This document shows positions 1 through 5,974 of a DNA stretch of 16,367 nucleotides, piece after piece (the first letter of the stretch is position 1; each line of letters begins with the position of its first letter). The DNA is from Opitutaceae bacterium (lineage in GTDB: Bacteria; Verrucomicrobiota; Verrucomicrobiia; Opitutales; Opitutaceae). The stretch spans positions 1-16,367 of the forward strand of contig JAITDF010000239.1 in assembly GCA_031282705.1 (NCBI GenBank), read 5' to 3'. Made by a program: the position numbers and the translations under genes. The notes beneath the pieces are model-generated. The model did no database searches. It saw only the letters and a program-made list of their open reading frames with translations, and was not told where the DNA came from.

Positions 1-96
1 AAAGTCACCGACGCCGAACTTGCCGCCATCAACATCACCCCGGATTCCTTTCACCCGGAATGGAACTATTCAATCGCTCCTCTCTCCAAAAAATAG
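1..96 (+). CDS. C-terminal end of an ISAzo13-like transposase (partial)
   Basis: The window opens inside a reading frame that gives 31 residues and a TAG stop at 94-96. The peptide contains VTDAELAAINITPDSFHPEW followed by NYSIAP. This resembles the extreme C-terminus of ISAzo13-family (Rhodopirellula-type) DDE transposases, which end with a 'VTDEE(M/L)..LN(L/I)....FHGEWNYTI.P' block. The catalytic part lies outside the window, so it cannot be judged whether the element is intact. No terminal inverted repeat was recognised in the following 260 bases. Family assignment is from memory of the motif and is moderately sure. Confidence 0.6.
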   Translation, partial: KVTDAELAAINITPDSFHPEWNYSIAPLSKK

Positions 97-359
97 CCAT
101 GTTGTTTTTTTACAGACCCTTAAACTGCCGGCGAAGCCTGCCTGCCGCCGCCCCTCCGGGGCCTCACTGTCTCATCGAAAACTGCGGCGACTCTCGAAAT
201 CAGTGTAAACACGCCCTGAATGAGCCTCAACGGCCCTTGGCTCCAACTTGTTTTCGGCAAATAAATTCAAGCCCGTCATCAAGCCGGGATTTTTCTTTGT
301 TTTTTATCTTCGTTTTCTCCATTTTCTTCTGTCCAAAAGTGAGTTTTGGAACCTCCCTC
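97..359. other. Gap between transposase end and hydrolase gene
   Basis: No convincing gene is seen. The plus-strand frame of the hydrolase is open through part of it, but its composition (runs of T, Cys/Phe-rich translation) is non-coding in character. It should hold the hydrolase promoter and possibly the right end of the upstream insertion sequence. I could not pick either with confidence. Confidence 0.4.
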
Positions 360-1286
360 ATGAACATCCACCTGCGCCTCCTTGCTCTTTCCGCCATGAC
401 TCTCCCTGCCTTAACCGCCGGCGCCGTCGCCGCGCCCGCCGCCCAACCGCCCGCGCCGCTCGATGCGGAAATCCTGCGGGATGTTCCCTATGTCACCGGG
501 GGGCATGAACGGCAGAAGCTCGACCTTTACCTGCCCGGAAAAAAGAGCGGCCGGCCGCTGCCGCTGATCGTCTGGGTGCATGGCGGCTCGTGGAGCGGCG
601 GAGACAAGGGCCGCTGCCTGCCCGCGGCCAGCCGGTTCACGGCGCGCGGTTACGCGATCGCGAGCATCGGCTACCGGCTGAGCGGCACGGCGGTGTTTCC
701 CGCGCAGCTCGAGGACTGCAAGGCCGCCGTCCGCTGGCTCCGCGCGCACGCCGCGTCCCTCCATATCGACCCTGACCGCATCGCCGCGTGGGGCTCGTCG
801 GCGGGCGGGCATCTGGCGGCGTTGCTCGGCACGACCGGCGACACGCGCGCCTTCGACACGGGCGAAAACCTCGATTTTTCCAGCGGCGTGCAGGCGGTCG
901 TCGATTACTACGGACCGGCGGATTTTTGCGACCGCAGCCTCCTGAAGGACAACCCCGCGCTGGGCGACCCCGGAAGCCCCGTGTCGCTGCTCATCGGCGC
1001 CACGGCCAGGGACAACCCCGAAAAAGTCGCCGCCGCGAGCCCGGTCTCCTACGTGACGAAAGGCGACGCGCCGTTTTTCATCGTGCACGGCACGGACGAC
1101 CCTGCCGTGCCGGTCTCGCAAAGCCGCCGTCTCGACGCGGCGCTGTGGGCCGCCGGTGTGTTTTCAAAATTGAAGGTCATCGAGGGCGCGGCCCACGGCG
1201 GCCCGGAATACACGACCGGCGAATTGCTCGACGAAGTGGACGCGTTTCTCAGGGTGCGGCTAAGGTCAATCCCCCGGAAAAATTAG
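360..1286 (+). CDS. Secreted alpha/beta-hydrolase (esterase/lipase-like)
   Basis: A 308-residue protein. The ATG at 360 is chosen over an in-frame upstream ATG because it gives a clean signal peptide: MNIHLRLLALSAM, a hydrophobic stretch, then an Ala-rich cleavage region near residues 20-30. The fold shows the oxyanion-hole motif HGGSW at about 74-78, the nucleophile elbow GSSAG at 145-149 (Ser147), the acid in HGTDDPAVP (Asp247) and the base in AAHGG (His279), so the triad is complete. It resembles the BD-FAE / carboxylesterase-type exported hydrolases common in polysaccharide-degrading Verrucomicrobiota, acting on ester side groups or small esters outside the cytoplasm. The substrate cannot be told. 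No GGAGG precedes the start. It stands alone, downstream of transposase remains and upstream of a MITE-like element. Confidence 0.88.
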   Translation: MNIHLRLLALSAMTLPALTAGAVAAPAAQPPAPLDAEILRDVPYVTGGHERQKLDLYLPGKKSGRPLPLIVWVHGGSWSGGDKGRCLPAASRFTARGYAIASIGYRLSGTAVFPAQLEDCKAAVRWLRAHAASLHIDPDRIAAWGSSAGGHLAALLGTTGDTRAFDTGENLDFSSGVQAVVDYYGPADFCDRSLLKDNPALGDPGSPVSLLIGATARDNPEKVAAASPVSYVTKGDAPFFIVHGTDDPAVPVSQSRRLDAALWAAGVFSKLKVIEGAAHGGPEYTTGELLDEVDAFLRVRLRSIPRKN

Positions 1287-1365
1287 ATTTTCGAGCGGAG
1301 GGACGGCACGGAGGCCGGCCCCAAAAAAAGTCAAAATACCAAGGGGAAACCGGCATCAGGCCCTC

Positions 1366-1375
1366 CCCGCGACAG
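1366..1375. repeat. Direct repeat, left copy (putative target-site duplication)
   Basis: CCCGCGACAG, identical to 1591-1600. The match extends to 11 bp if the C at 1365 and the C at 1590 are included. Confidence 0.65.
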
Positions 1376-1590
1376 GGTGCGACAGGAAGTGATGTCACTC
1401 CCTAAAAAAACGGGCGCAACCCAAAGTGACGCCCCCCTCTCTTTCTTCTTTCCCCTTTATCTTTATCTTTCTCTTTCATCGTGAACGTGCAGTGAGTTCC
1501 GAGCGAAGCGGAAGGCCTGACGAAAGATAAAGATAAAGAGGATAGAAGAAAGAGAAAGACTCCGGCGGTGACATCACTTCCTGTTGCACC
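1376..1590. mobile_element. MITE-like inverted-repeat element with flanking direct repeats
   Basis: The outer arms 1376-1398 and 1568-1590 are reverse complements at 22 of 23 positions (GGTGC...GTCAC ends). An inner pair, 1439-1470 and 1523-1554, matches at 30 of 32 positions and is a pyrimidine/purine tract. The loop is about 50 nt. The element is bracketed by the 10-bp direct repeat CCCGCGACAG at 1366-1375 and 1591-1600, abutting the arms exactly, as expected for a target-site duplication. It has no coding capacity. It resembles a non-autonomous miniature transposable element. A 10-bp duplication fits IS4-type transposases, which is inference only. As RNA it would fold into a long hairpin that could also end hydrolase transcription. 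Confidence 0.75.
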
Positions 1591-1600
1591 CCCGCGACAG
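1591..1600. repeat. Direct repeat, right copy (putative target-site duplication)
   Basis: CCCGCGACAG, identical to 1366-1375 and directly abutting the right arm of the inverted-repeat element. Confidence 0.65.
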
Positions 1601-1633
1601 CCGCCCTGCGCGCGCGGTTGACACGCCTCGCGA

Positions 1634-1656
1634 TTATGACAGCCTGCCTGTCATAA
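1634..1656. promoter_or_regulatory. Perfect 23-bp palindrome, operator-like
   Basis: Arms TTATGACAG and CTGTCATAA (9 nt each) are separated by CCTGC. The palindrome lies just after a TTGACA at 1618-1623 and upstream of the small gene pair. Its size and its TGACA/TGTCA arms are typical of a dimeric HTH repressor site (BlaI/CopY-, TetR- or MarR-like); the binding protein is unknown. A short hairpin role cannot be excluded. Confidence 0.45.
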
Positions 1657-1707
1657 ATCCCCGTCATGAAGACCGCCGCAGCCGCCATTCCGACAGCCGC
1701 CGTTCCG

Positions 1708-1776
1708 CGCACTGATTTCCGCCGCACCTCGGAATGGTCAGTGGAGGCGAATCACGAAAGAATAAAGGGAAAGAGA
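1708..1776. repeat. Possible degenerate partial copy of the MITE-like loop and inner arm
   Basis: This stretch resembles 1489-1557: a GCA(C/G)TGA(T/G)TTCCG start and a CGAAAGA...AAAGGGAAAGAGAA purine run in the same order. Similarity is only moderate by eye. If real, a second decayed repeat contributed the 5' part of the small ORF at 1734. Confidence 0.3.
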
Positions 1777-1880
1777 AGACCGGCGTCCGCGAATTTGCGG
1801 CGTTCGATGCGCGCCGGCGCGCCGCCGCCCGCAAGTCCGGCCCCGCGATTCCCCCGGCGCTCCCGGTGAATAAGCCATGA
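1734..1880 (+). CDS. Small hypothetical protein, stop overlaps next start (ATGA)
   Basis: A 48-residue frame from ATG 1734 to TGA 1878-1880. The TGA shares ATGA with the start of the next gene, the classic sign of translational coupling. The C-terminal part (REFAAFDARRRAAARKSG then PAIPPALPVNKP) has strongly GC-rich third positions like the neighbouring genes and looks coding. The first 15 or so residues (Lys/Gly/Ser-rich) lie in repeat-like purine sequence, so the true start may be lost or replaced by insertion. No domain is recognised. An overlapping frame from 1666 is the alternative but has poorer codon use. Confidence 0.4.
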   Translation: MVSGGESRKNKGKEKTGVREFAAFDARRRAAARKSGPAIPPALPVNKP

Positions 1881-2191
1881 CCGCGCCGCGCAAAAACTCC
1901 CCGCCCGCCGGCGCCTCGCAAGGCGAGTTTCTTCTCGTCGGCGGGACGCCGGGGCGCGCCGTCCCCGACGAGGACGCGCTCGTCAGGGAAATCCGCGCCG
2001 CCTGGGGCCTGCCGATCCGCGAGCGGGCGCGGGTGGTGTTGAACGGGGGCGACGTGGAGGAAATCCACGGCCTGCTCGAAGTGACCGAACCGTATCCTGA
2101 CTATCCCTTCGATGCCGCAAACCCGCTGTCGCTCCGCATCGGTGACGTGAGATTTTCCAGCAGACAGATCCGGAGCTGGTCGCTGGCCTGA
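1877..2191 (+). CDS. Hypothetical protein, 104 aa
   Basis: The frame begins at the ATGA overlap with the preceding small ORF and encodes 104 residues. The N-terminus is Pro/Ser-rich. Residues 18-25 (EFLLVGGT) are followed by an acidic/amphipathic central part (DEDALVREIRAAWGLPIRER), and the C-terminus reads LRIGDVRFSSRQIRSWSLA. The last part looks like a conserved structural end (beta-strands, then an 'S.RQI.SW' motif). No signal peptide or membrane segment is visible. I do not recognise the family. Codon use is GC3-rich and consistent with a real gene. It converges on oppB with a 253-bp repeat-rich gap. Confidence 0.65.
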   Translation: MTAPRKNSPPAGASQGEFLLVGGTPGRAVPDEDALVREIRAAWGLPIRERARVVLNGGDVEEIHGLLEVTEPYPDYPFDAANPLSLRIGDVRFSSRQIRSWSLA

Positions 2192-2444
2192 TTTCGAGCC
2201 CTTCTTTCTTATAATCTGATGTTACGCAGTGCTGTTGTGCCGCAGACTTCCAAACCAACGCCGCCGCGCACGCCGCAAGGTTGGTCCCCGCCGCAGGTTG
2301 TCAGGTCTGCTTCAAAATCCACGGCTGCTTGCGGGCCTGTTTCCGGGCCTTCGGGCTGTTTGCGAGCCTGGCCTGTTTGCGGGCTTTCGGCCCGGAAGCA
2401 GGTTTGGAAACCTGCGGTACGTCAGAGTGGCGTGACGTCAGGTT
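2192..2444. other. Convergent intergenic gap with imperfect repeats
   Basis: This lies between the converging 104-aa gene and oppB. It contains imperfect tandem copies of a GCCTGTTTSCGGGC-like unit (roughly 2330-2390), the hairpin at 2398-2415, and an ACGTCA/TGACGT pair at 2418-2437. No coding potential was accepted. It is probably a shared terminator and repeat-deposition zone. Confidence 0.45.
2398..2415. repeat. Perfect hairpin, 8-bp stem, 2-nt loop
   Basis: GCAGGTTT-GG-AAACCTGC. It belongs to the same style of short GC-rich dispersed palindrome seen at 15877-15919. There is no T-run on either side, so if it terminates oppB or the converging gene it is not a canonical rho-independent terminator. 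Confidence 0.6.
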
Positions 2445-3422
<978 letters not shown>

Positions 3423-3553
3423 CTCGAATGAGGAACGGAAGCCGGATGACGAGTGAAAATCAGAAATTAAAAATTAGGAACCAAAAACTTAACCGCAGAT
3501 GGACGCGGATGAACACGGATAAATCTGTCCATTATGAATGTCTTTATGAATGC

Positions 3554-3581
3554 CCTTCATTTTTGACCTGTCCCTTAAAAA
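3554..3581. repeat. Repeat A, copy 1
   Basis: A 28-nt segment (CCTTCATTTTTGACCTG... then CCCTTAAAAA) that matches 4361-4388 at 27 of 28 positions. Its CTGTCCCTTA (3568-3577) is the exact reverse complement of TAAGGGACAG (3636-3645) in repeat B, so A and B form the arms of a fold-back. Confidence 0.7.
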
Positions 3582-3632
3582 ATCTTGTCCCTTAAAAAAT
3601 CTTTTAAAAACGCTTCGCTTCGACAGGACATG

Positions 3633-3657
3633 GGATAAGGGACAGACGGAAAACAGC
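3633..3657. repeat. Repeat B, copy 1
   Basis: A 25-nt segment (GGATAAGGGACAG, then RCGGAAAACAGC) identical to 4788-4812 except at one position. It pairs with repeat A copy 1 over 10 bp. Confidence 0.7.
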
Positions 3658-3685
3658 ACTTTTAATCTGTCCCTAGAAACTCTCT

Positions 3686-4162
3686 CTATTTGGAAATCCA
3701 TGCATATACTGCATATCCTATTCCGGAAGAAATAATCAAAAAAACGAGTAAACATCCGATATAATTTCTTTTACCAATGCCGATAGCATTCAGATTTTCC
3801 CGCCAAGCAAACTCATATGATAGCATTCTTTGCATTACCTTTTCTGGATCTAATCCTAATCCAGAAACAAGCAATGTCGCCGTCTGAACAGTTTTATCCC
3901 TCTGCCCCCGTTCTCTATGAACATGAAACCACGCCGATATAAAAGCCATAGCAAAAAGATAGTCCGATATCAATTTTAATTCATCCATTGATATGCTCAT
4001 TTCTTTCGCCCATTCTGGATGATCCGTTTTAGATTGCCCATTACGGAACCCATTCCTTCCATTTTTATAAACATCAATGGTTTGCTGTGGATGCTGGTTA
4101 ATGCCTAATTCAGCATCTTCCAATCCCTCCTTGATTTTTTGAATTAAAATTTCTTTGTCCAT
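3686..4162 (-). CDS. Hypothetical protein with C-terminal membrane anchor
   Basis: 158 residues from ATG 4162. The soluble N-terminal part is amphipathic (MDKEILIQKIKEGLEDAELG). A helical middle part contains the hydrophobic segment YLFAMAFISAWFHVHRERG (69-86). A single strong TM segment sits at the C-terminus (about 134-155, YIGCLLVFLIISSGIGYAVY) with a 3-residue tail. This suggests a tail-anchored cytosolic protein. The frame is open upstream to 4204, but the 14 extra residues are encoded by repeat C, which also precedes the next gene, so I take the internal Met. Codon use is AT-rich, unlike the ribosomal genes, suggesting transfer. No family recognised. Confidence 0.6.
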   Translation of the reverse strand: MDKEILIQKIKEGLEDAELGINQHPQQTIDVYKNGRNGFRNGQSKTDHPEWAKEMSISMDELKLISDYLFAMAFISAWFHVHRERGQRDKTVQTATLLVSGLGLDPEKVMQRMLSYEFAWRENLNAIGIGKRNYIGCLLVFLIISSGIGYAVYAWISK

Positions 4163-4178
4163 AACTATGAATACATTT

Positions 4179-4208
4179 TGCCGAACAGTGTTACTGGGCT
4201 GCACTCAG
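4179..4208. repeat. Repeat C, copy 1 (upstream of the 158-aa gene)
   Basis: A 30-nt segment beginning TGCCG and ending GCTGCACTCAG. It matches 4752-4781 at 26 of 30 positions and has the same position and orientation just before a small gene's start. Confidence 0.65.
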
Positions 4209-4447
4209 CGCAGCATGAATTCGCGTTGGGATTGTTGATAATTCCGACATAAGGTGAATGCCAAAAAGGCAAGTCTTCCTTGTTTTGCAAGGTGTTATGT
4301 TGTAAAAAACGGACGGATTTGTTTTTACAGGCAATTTCACGGGTGCCTTGTGATTGACAACCTTCATTTTTGACCTGCCCCTTAAAAACTCCTCTTAAAA
4401 ACTCCTTCGGTGTCTATCGGGATTCTGCTTTTCTAGACTTCCTTCCG
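4209..4447. other. Gap between island genes
   Basis: No gene is supported. It holds a small stem (CCTTG/CAAGG at 4278-4292) and repeat A copy 2 at 4361-4388, followed by a short tandem CTTAAAAACTC-like unit (4382-4403). Composition is AT-rich. A minus-strand promoter for the 158-aa gene could lie here but none was picked. Confidence 0.4.
4361..4388. repeat. Repeat A, copy 2
   Basis: 27 of 28 nt identical to 3554-3581. Together with repeat B copy 2 (4788-4812), in inverted relation, it brackets the 85-aa gene. Confidence 0.7.
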
Positions 4448-4705
4448 TCATTTCAAGTTTCGCTTCAGTGTCACAAGAATAGATAACCCTATGTTGGCAC
4501 CAATAAATATCACAAGCATTTCAAGGAGCCCGATCTTCCATCCATAGCACCAAAACGCGAAAATGATGAAGCCAAAACAAATAATGCTCATTATCTCTTG
4601 AATTCTCTGTCCCATCGGGCTGCTGGAAATTGAACCCTTGCTGAAAAGAAGAAATCCTGTTGGAATTGAAAAAATAAATGTTGCTATTATGTATTTCCAA
4701 GGCAT
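4448..4705 (-). CDS. Small membrane protein, hypothetical
   Basis: 85 residues from ATG 4705 (MPWKYIIATFIFSIPTGFLL). There are three hydrophobic stretches: about 3-21, about 41-55 (IICFGFIIFAFWCYG) and about 58-79 (IGLLEMLVIFIGANIGLSILVT), ending in a basic tail (KRNLK). The frame is open to an ATG at 4777, but that extension begins in repeat C and is Arg/Asn-rich, so the internal start, which places TM1 at the N-terminus, is preferred. Codon use is AT-rich. No family recognised. It could be an integral inner-membrane accessory protein, but no function is claimed. Confidence 0.55.
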   Translation of the reverse strand: MPWKYIIATFIFSIPTGFLLFSKGSISSSPMGQRIQEIMSIICFGFIIFAFWCYGWKIGLLEMLVIFIGANIGLSILVTLKRNLK

Positions 4706-4751
4706 ATTTTTAAGGTTTTTATTGGGTGATATTCGATGAGCTATTAGGCCC

Positions 4752-4781
4752 TGCCGGACAGTGGTATTGAGCTGCACTCAG
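4752..4781. repeat. Repeat C, copy 2 (upstream of the 85-aa gene)
   Basis: 26 of 30 positions identical to 4179-4208, lying about 50 nt before the preferred start of the 85-aa gene on the minus strand. Confidence 0.65.
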
Positions 4782-4787
4782 AGGCTA

Positions 4788-4812
4788 GGATAAGGGACAG
4801 GCGGAAAACAGC
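4788..4812. repeat. Repeat B, copy 2
   Basis: 24 of 25 nt identical to 3633-3657. It lies in the short gap between the lipoprotein gene and the 85-aa gene. Confidence 0.7.
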
Positions 4813-4824
4813 GCAGCTCCTTAT

Positions 4825-5172
4825 TCACTCCTTCTTCCTTAATACGACTGCTTGAAATATAGGTTGAATGACCGCCAGCGAAACATTCGTGTTATTTTCT
4901 TTAATATAAACCAGATGTCCCCCTAATTCAGCAGCCTTTGCCCTTACCGTTGGCATCGCATTCGATATTTTAGTGCTCGTATTCCAAACAACATCAATAG
5001 AGCCTATTTCTTCATATTTTGAGAGATCAACGGAATCATAAGAAACAACCTCAACCTCTCTAATATCTGTTTTAGGAAATGTCCGGGCATAATACCTCGG
5101 AGACACGGACACAGAATTGCATCCAGACACTAAAAACGCGATAACCGCGAGAATTAGAATTGTGGGTTTCAT
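4825..5172 (-). CDS. Small lipoprotein, hypothetical
   Basis: 115 residues. The N-terminus MKPTILILAVIAFLVSGC is a textbook lipoprotein signal (lipobox LVSGC, lipidated Cys18), so the mature protein is a 98-residue membrane-attached periplasmic domain. The mature part contains YEEIGSIDVVW (about 53-63) and a helix with KAAELGGHLVYIKEN (about 79-93). This 'EIG.I ... A.ELGG..V' pattern resembles small stress-type outer-membrane lipoproteins, but I cannot name a family. The gene starts 31 nt after the rplQ stop on the same strand with no hairpin between, so it may be co-transcribed with the ribosomal operon. It is AT-richer than its upstream neighbours, suggesting later acquisition. Confidence 0.72.
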   Translation of the reverse strand: MKPTILILAVIAFLVSGCNSVSVSPRYYARTFPKTDIREVEVVSYDSVDLSKYEEIGSIDVVWNTSTKISNAMPTVRAKAAELGGHLVYIKENNTNVSLAVIQPIFQAVVLRKKE

Positions 5173-5203
5173 AGTTAGAAAAACATGGGCGGGACGGGGC
5201 CGC

Positions 5204-5818
5204 TCAGTCTTTTTTCGCCTCGCCTTCGGCGGGGGCGGGGGCTTGGGGCCCGGCAGGCGCCTCAGTCGCGGCGGGTGCGGCGGGCGTTTCGGGCGCGGCG
5301 GATGCTTCGGCGGCGGCAGGCGTTGCGGGCGTTGCGGGCGCGGGGGCGGCTTTCCTGGCCTCGGGTTCGACGGCGCCGGTTTTGGCGGCTTGCTTCGCCT
5401 TGGCGGCGTTTTTGCGGTTTTTCTTGTAACCGGGATCGTCCGCGGGAACGAACTCGATCAGGGCCATCTCGGCGGCGTCGGTGCCGCGCGCACCGAGTTT
5501 GTAGATGCGGGTGTAGCCGCCGGGGCGGCCGGCAAATTCCTTGTGCTTTTCGGTGAAGAGCAGCTTGACGGCGGCCTCGTCGCGGATGTCGCGAAGGGCG
5601 AGGCGGCGCAGGTGGATGGCATCCTTGGCCTCGGTTTTCGCCGCGGCTTTTCTGGCCTTGGTGACGACCTTCTCAATGAAGGGGCGCAGCGCCCGTGCTT
5701 TCGCAAGCGTGGTCTGGAGGCGGCCGTGCTTGATGAGCGAGGCACCGAGGTTCGAGAGCATGGCGGCGCGGTGTTCGCGGGTCACGCCGAGGGAGGCGTG
5801 GTGTTTGTTGTGACGCAT
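5204..5818 (-). CDS. rplQ: 50S ribosomal protein L17 with long C-terminal extension
   Basis: 204 residues. Residues 1 to about 125 are standard L17 (MRHNKHHASLGVTREHRAAM start, SLIKHGRLQTTLAKARALRP, and the C-terminal GGYTRIYKLGARGTDAAEMA block). It then runs on for about 80 residues of Ala/Pro/Glu/Lys low-complexity sequence; typical bacterial L17 ends near 115-130. L17 sits near the exit-tunnel region of the large subunit. The extension is probably disordered and surface exposed. It is last in the run, 156 nt after rpoA, as in the classic alpha operon. The ATG is preceded by AAAACACC, with no Shine-Dalgarno site. Confidence 0.96.
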   Translation of the reverse strand: MRHNKHHASLGVTREHRAAMLSNLGASLIKHGRLQTTLAKARALRPFIEKVVTKARKAAAKTEAKDAIHLRRLALRDIRDEAAVKLLFTEKHKEFAGRPGGYTRIYKLGARGTDAAEMALIEFVPADDPGYKKNRKNAAKAKQAAKTGAVEPEARKAAPAPATPATPAAAEASAAPETPAAPAATEAPAGPQAPAPAEGEAKKD

Positions 5819-5910
5819 GGTGTTTTTTGCTTTCTTGGTTTGGCCCCCCGTTCGGCAACCCGGTCGCAGCGTTGAACGGCAGCGGGCGGCGCGAGGGGCC
5901 GGTGGAGTGC

Positions 5911-5972
5911 AATTACGAAGGGCGGGATGGGGCTGTCGCGCGGCCCCTGTCCGTCATTCGCAATTCGTAATT
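5911..5972. repeat. Inverted repeat in the rpoA-rplQ spacer
   Basis: AATTACGAA (5911-5919) pairs with TTCGTAATT (5964-5972). The 44-nt loop contains a second stem (GGGGC/GCCCC). It lies in the 156-nt spacer just after the rpoA stop on the minus strand. It could be a processing or attenuation structure that tunes rplQ relative to rpoA, or another dispersed repeat. Confidence 0.4.
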
Positions 5973-5974
5973 TT

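Larger units (their letters stand above)
3423..3685. other. Repeat-rich gap at the left edge of the AT-rich island
   Basis: No gene is supported. It contains a dispersed-type segment at 3490-3521 (CCGCAGATGGACGCGGATGA core, a sequence style seen repeatedly in some bacterial genomes), a 17-bp tandem duplication at 3569-3585/3586-3602, and repeats A and B. Base composition switches visibly from GC-rich to AT-rich here. Confidence 0.45.

Noticed and set aside
411..1121. 236-codon minus-strand open frame opposite the hydrolase
   Set aside because: Arg/Gly/Ala-rich shadow; the plus strand shows a full catalytic triad and signal peptide.
1618..1656. TTGACA at 1618 as the -35 box of a sigma-70 promoter
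   Set aside because: No reasonable -10 hexamer at 16-18 nt; only the palindrome follows. Not annotated as a promoter.
3489..3755. 88-codon minus-strand frame at the island edge
   Set aside because: Translation of repeats A/B and the CGCAGATGGACGCGGATGA-type repeat; it overlaps the 3' end of the 158-aa gene and has no coding bias.
4163..4208. Upstream ATGs giving MQPSNTVRQ and MQLNTTVRQ starts for the two island genes
   Set aside because: These residues are encoded by repeat C, shared by two non-homologous genes, so they are more likely leader than protein; kept only as an alternative.
4179..4781. Integron attC sites
   Set aside because: The repeat-C blocks end in GTTCGGC/GTCCGGC on the minus strand, loosely like the GTTRRRY core, but no matching RYYYAAC partner or attC fold could be drawn; not annotated as attC.
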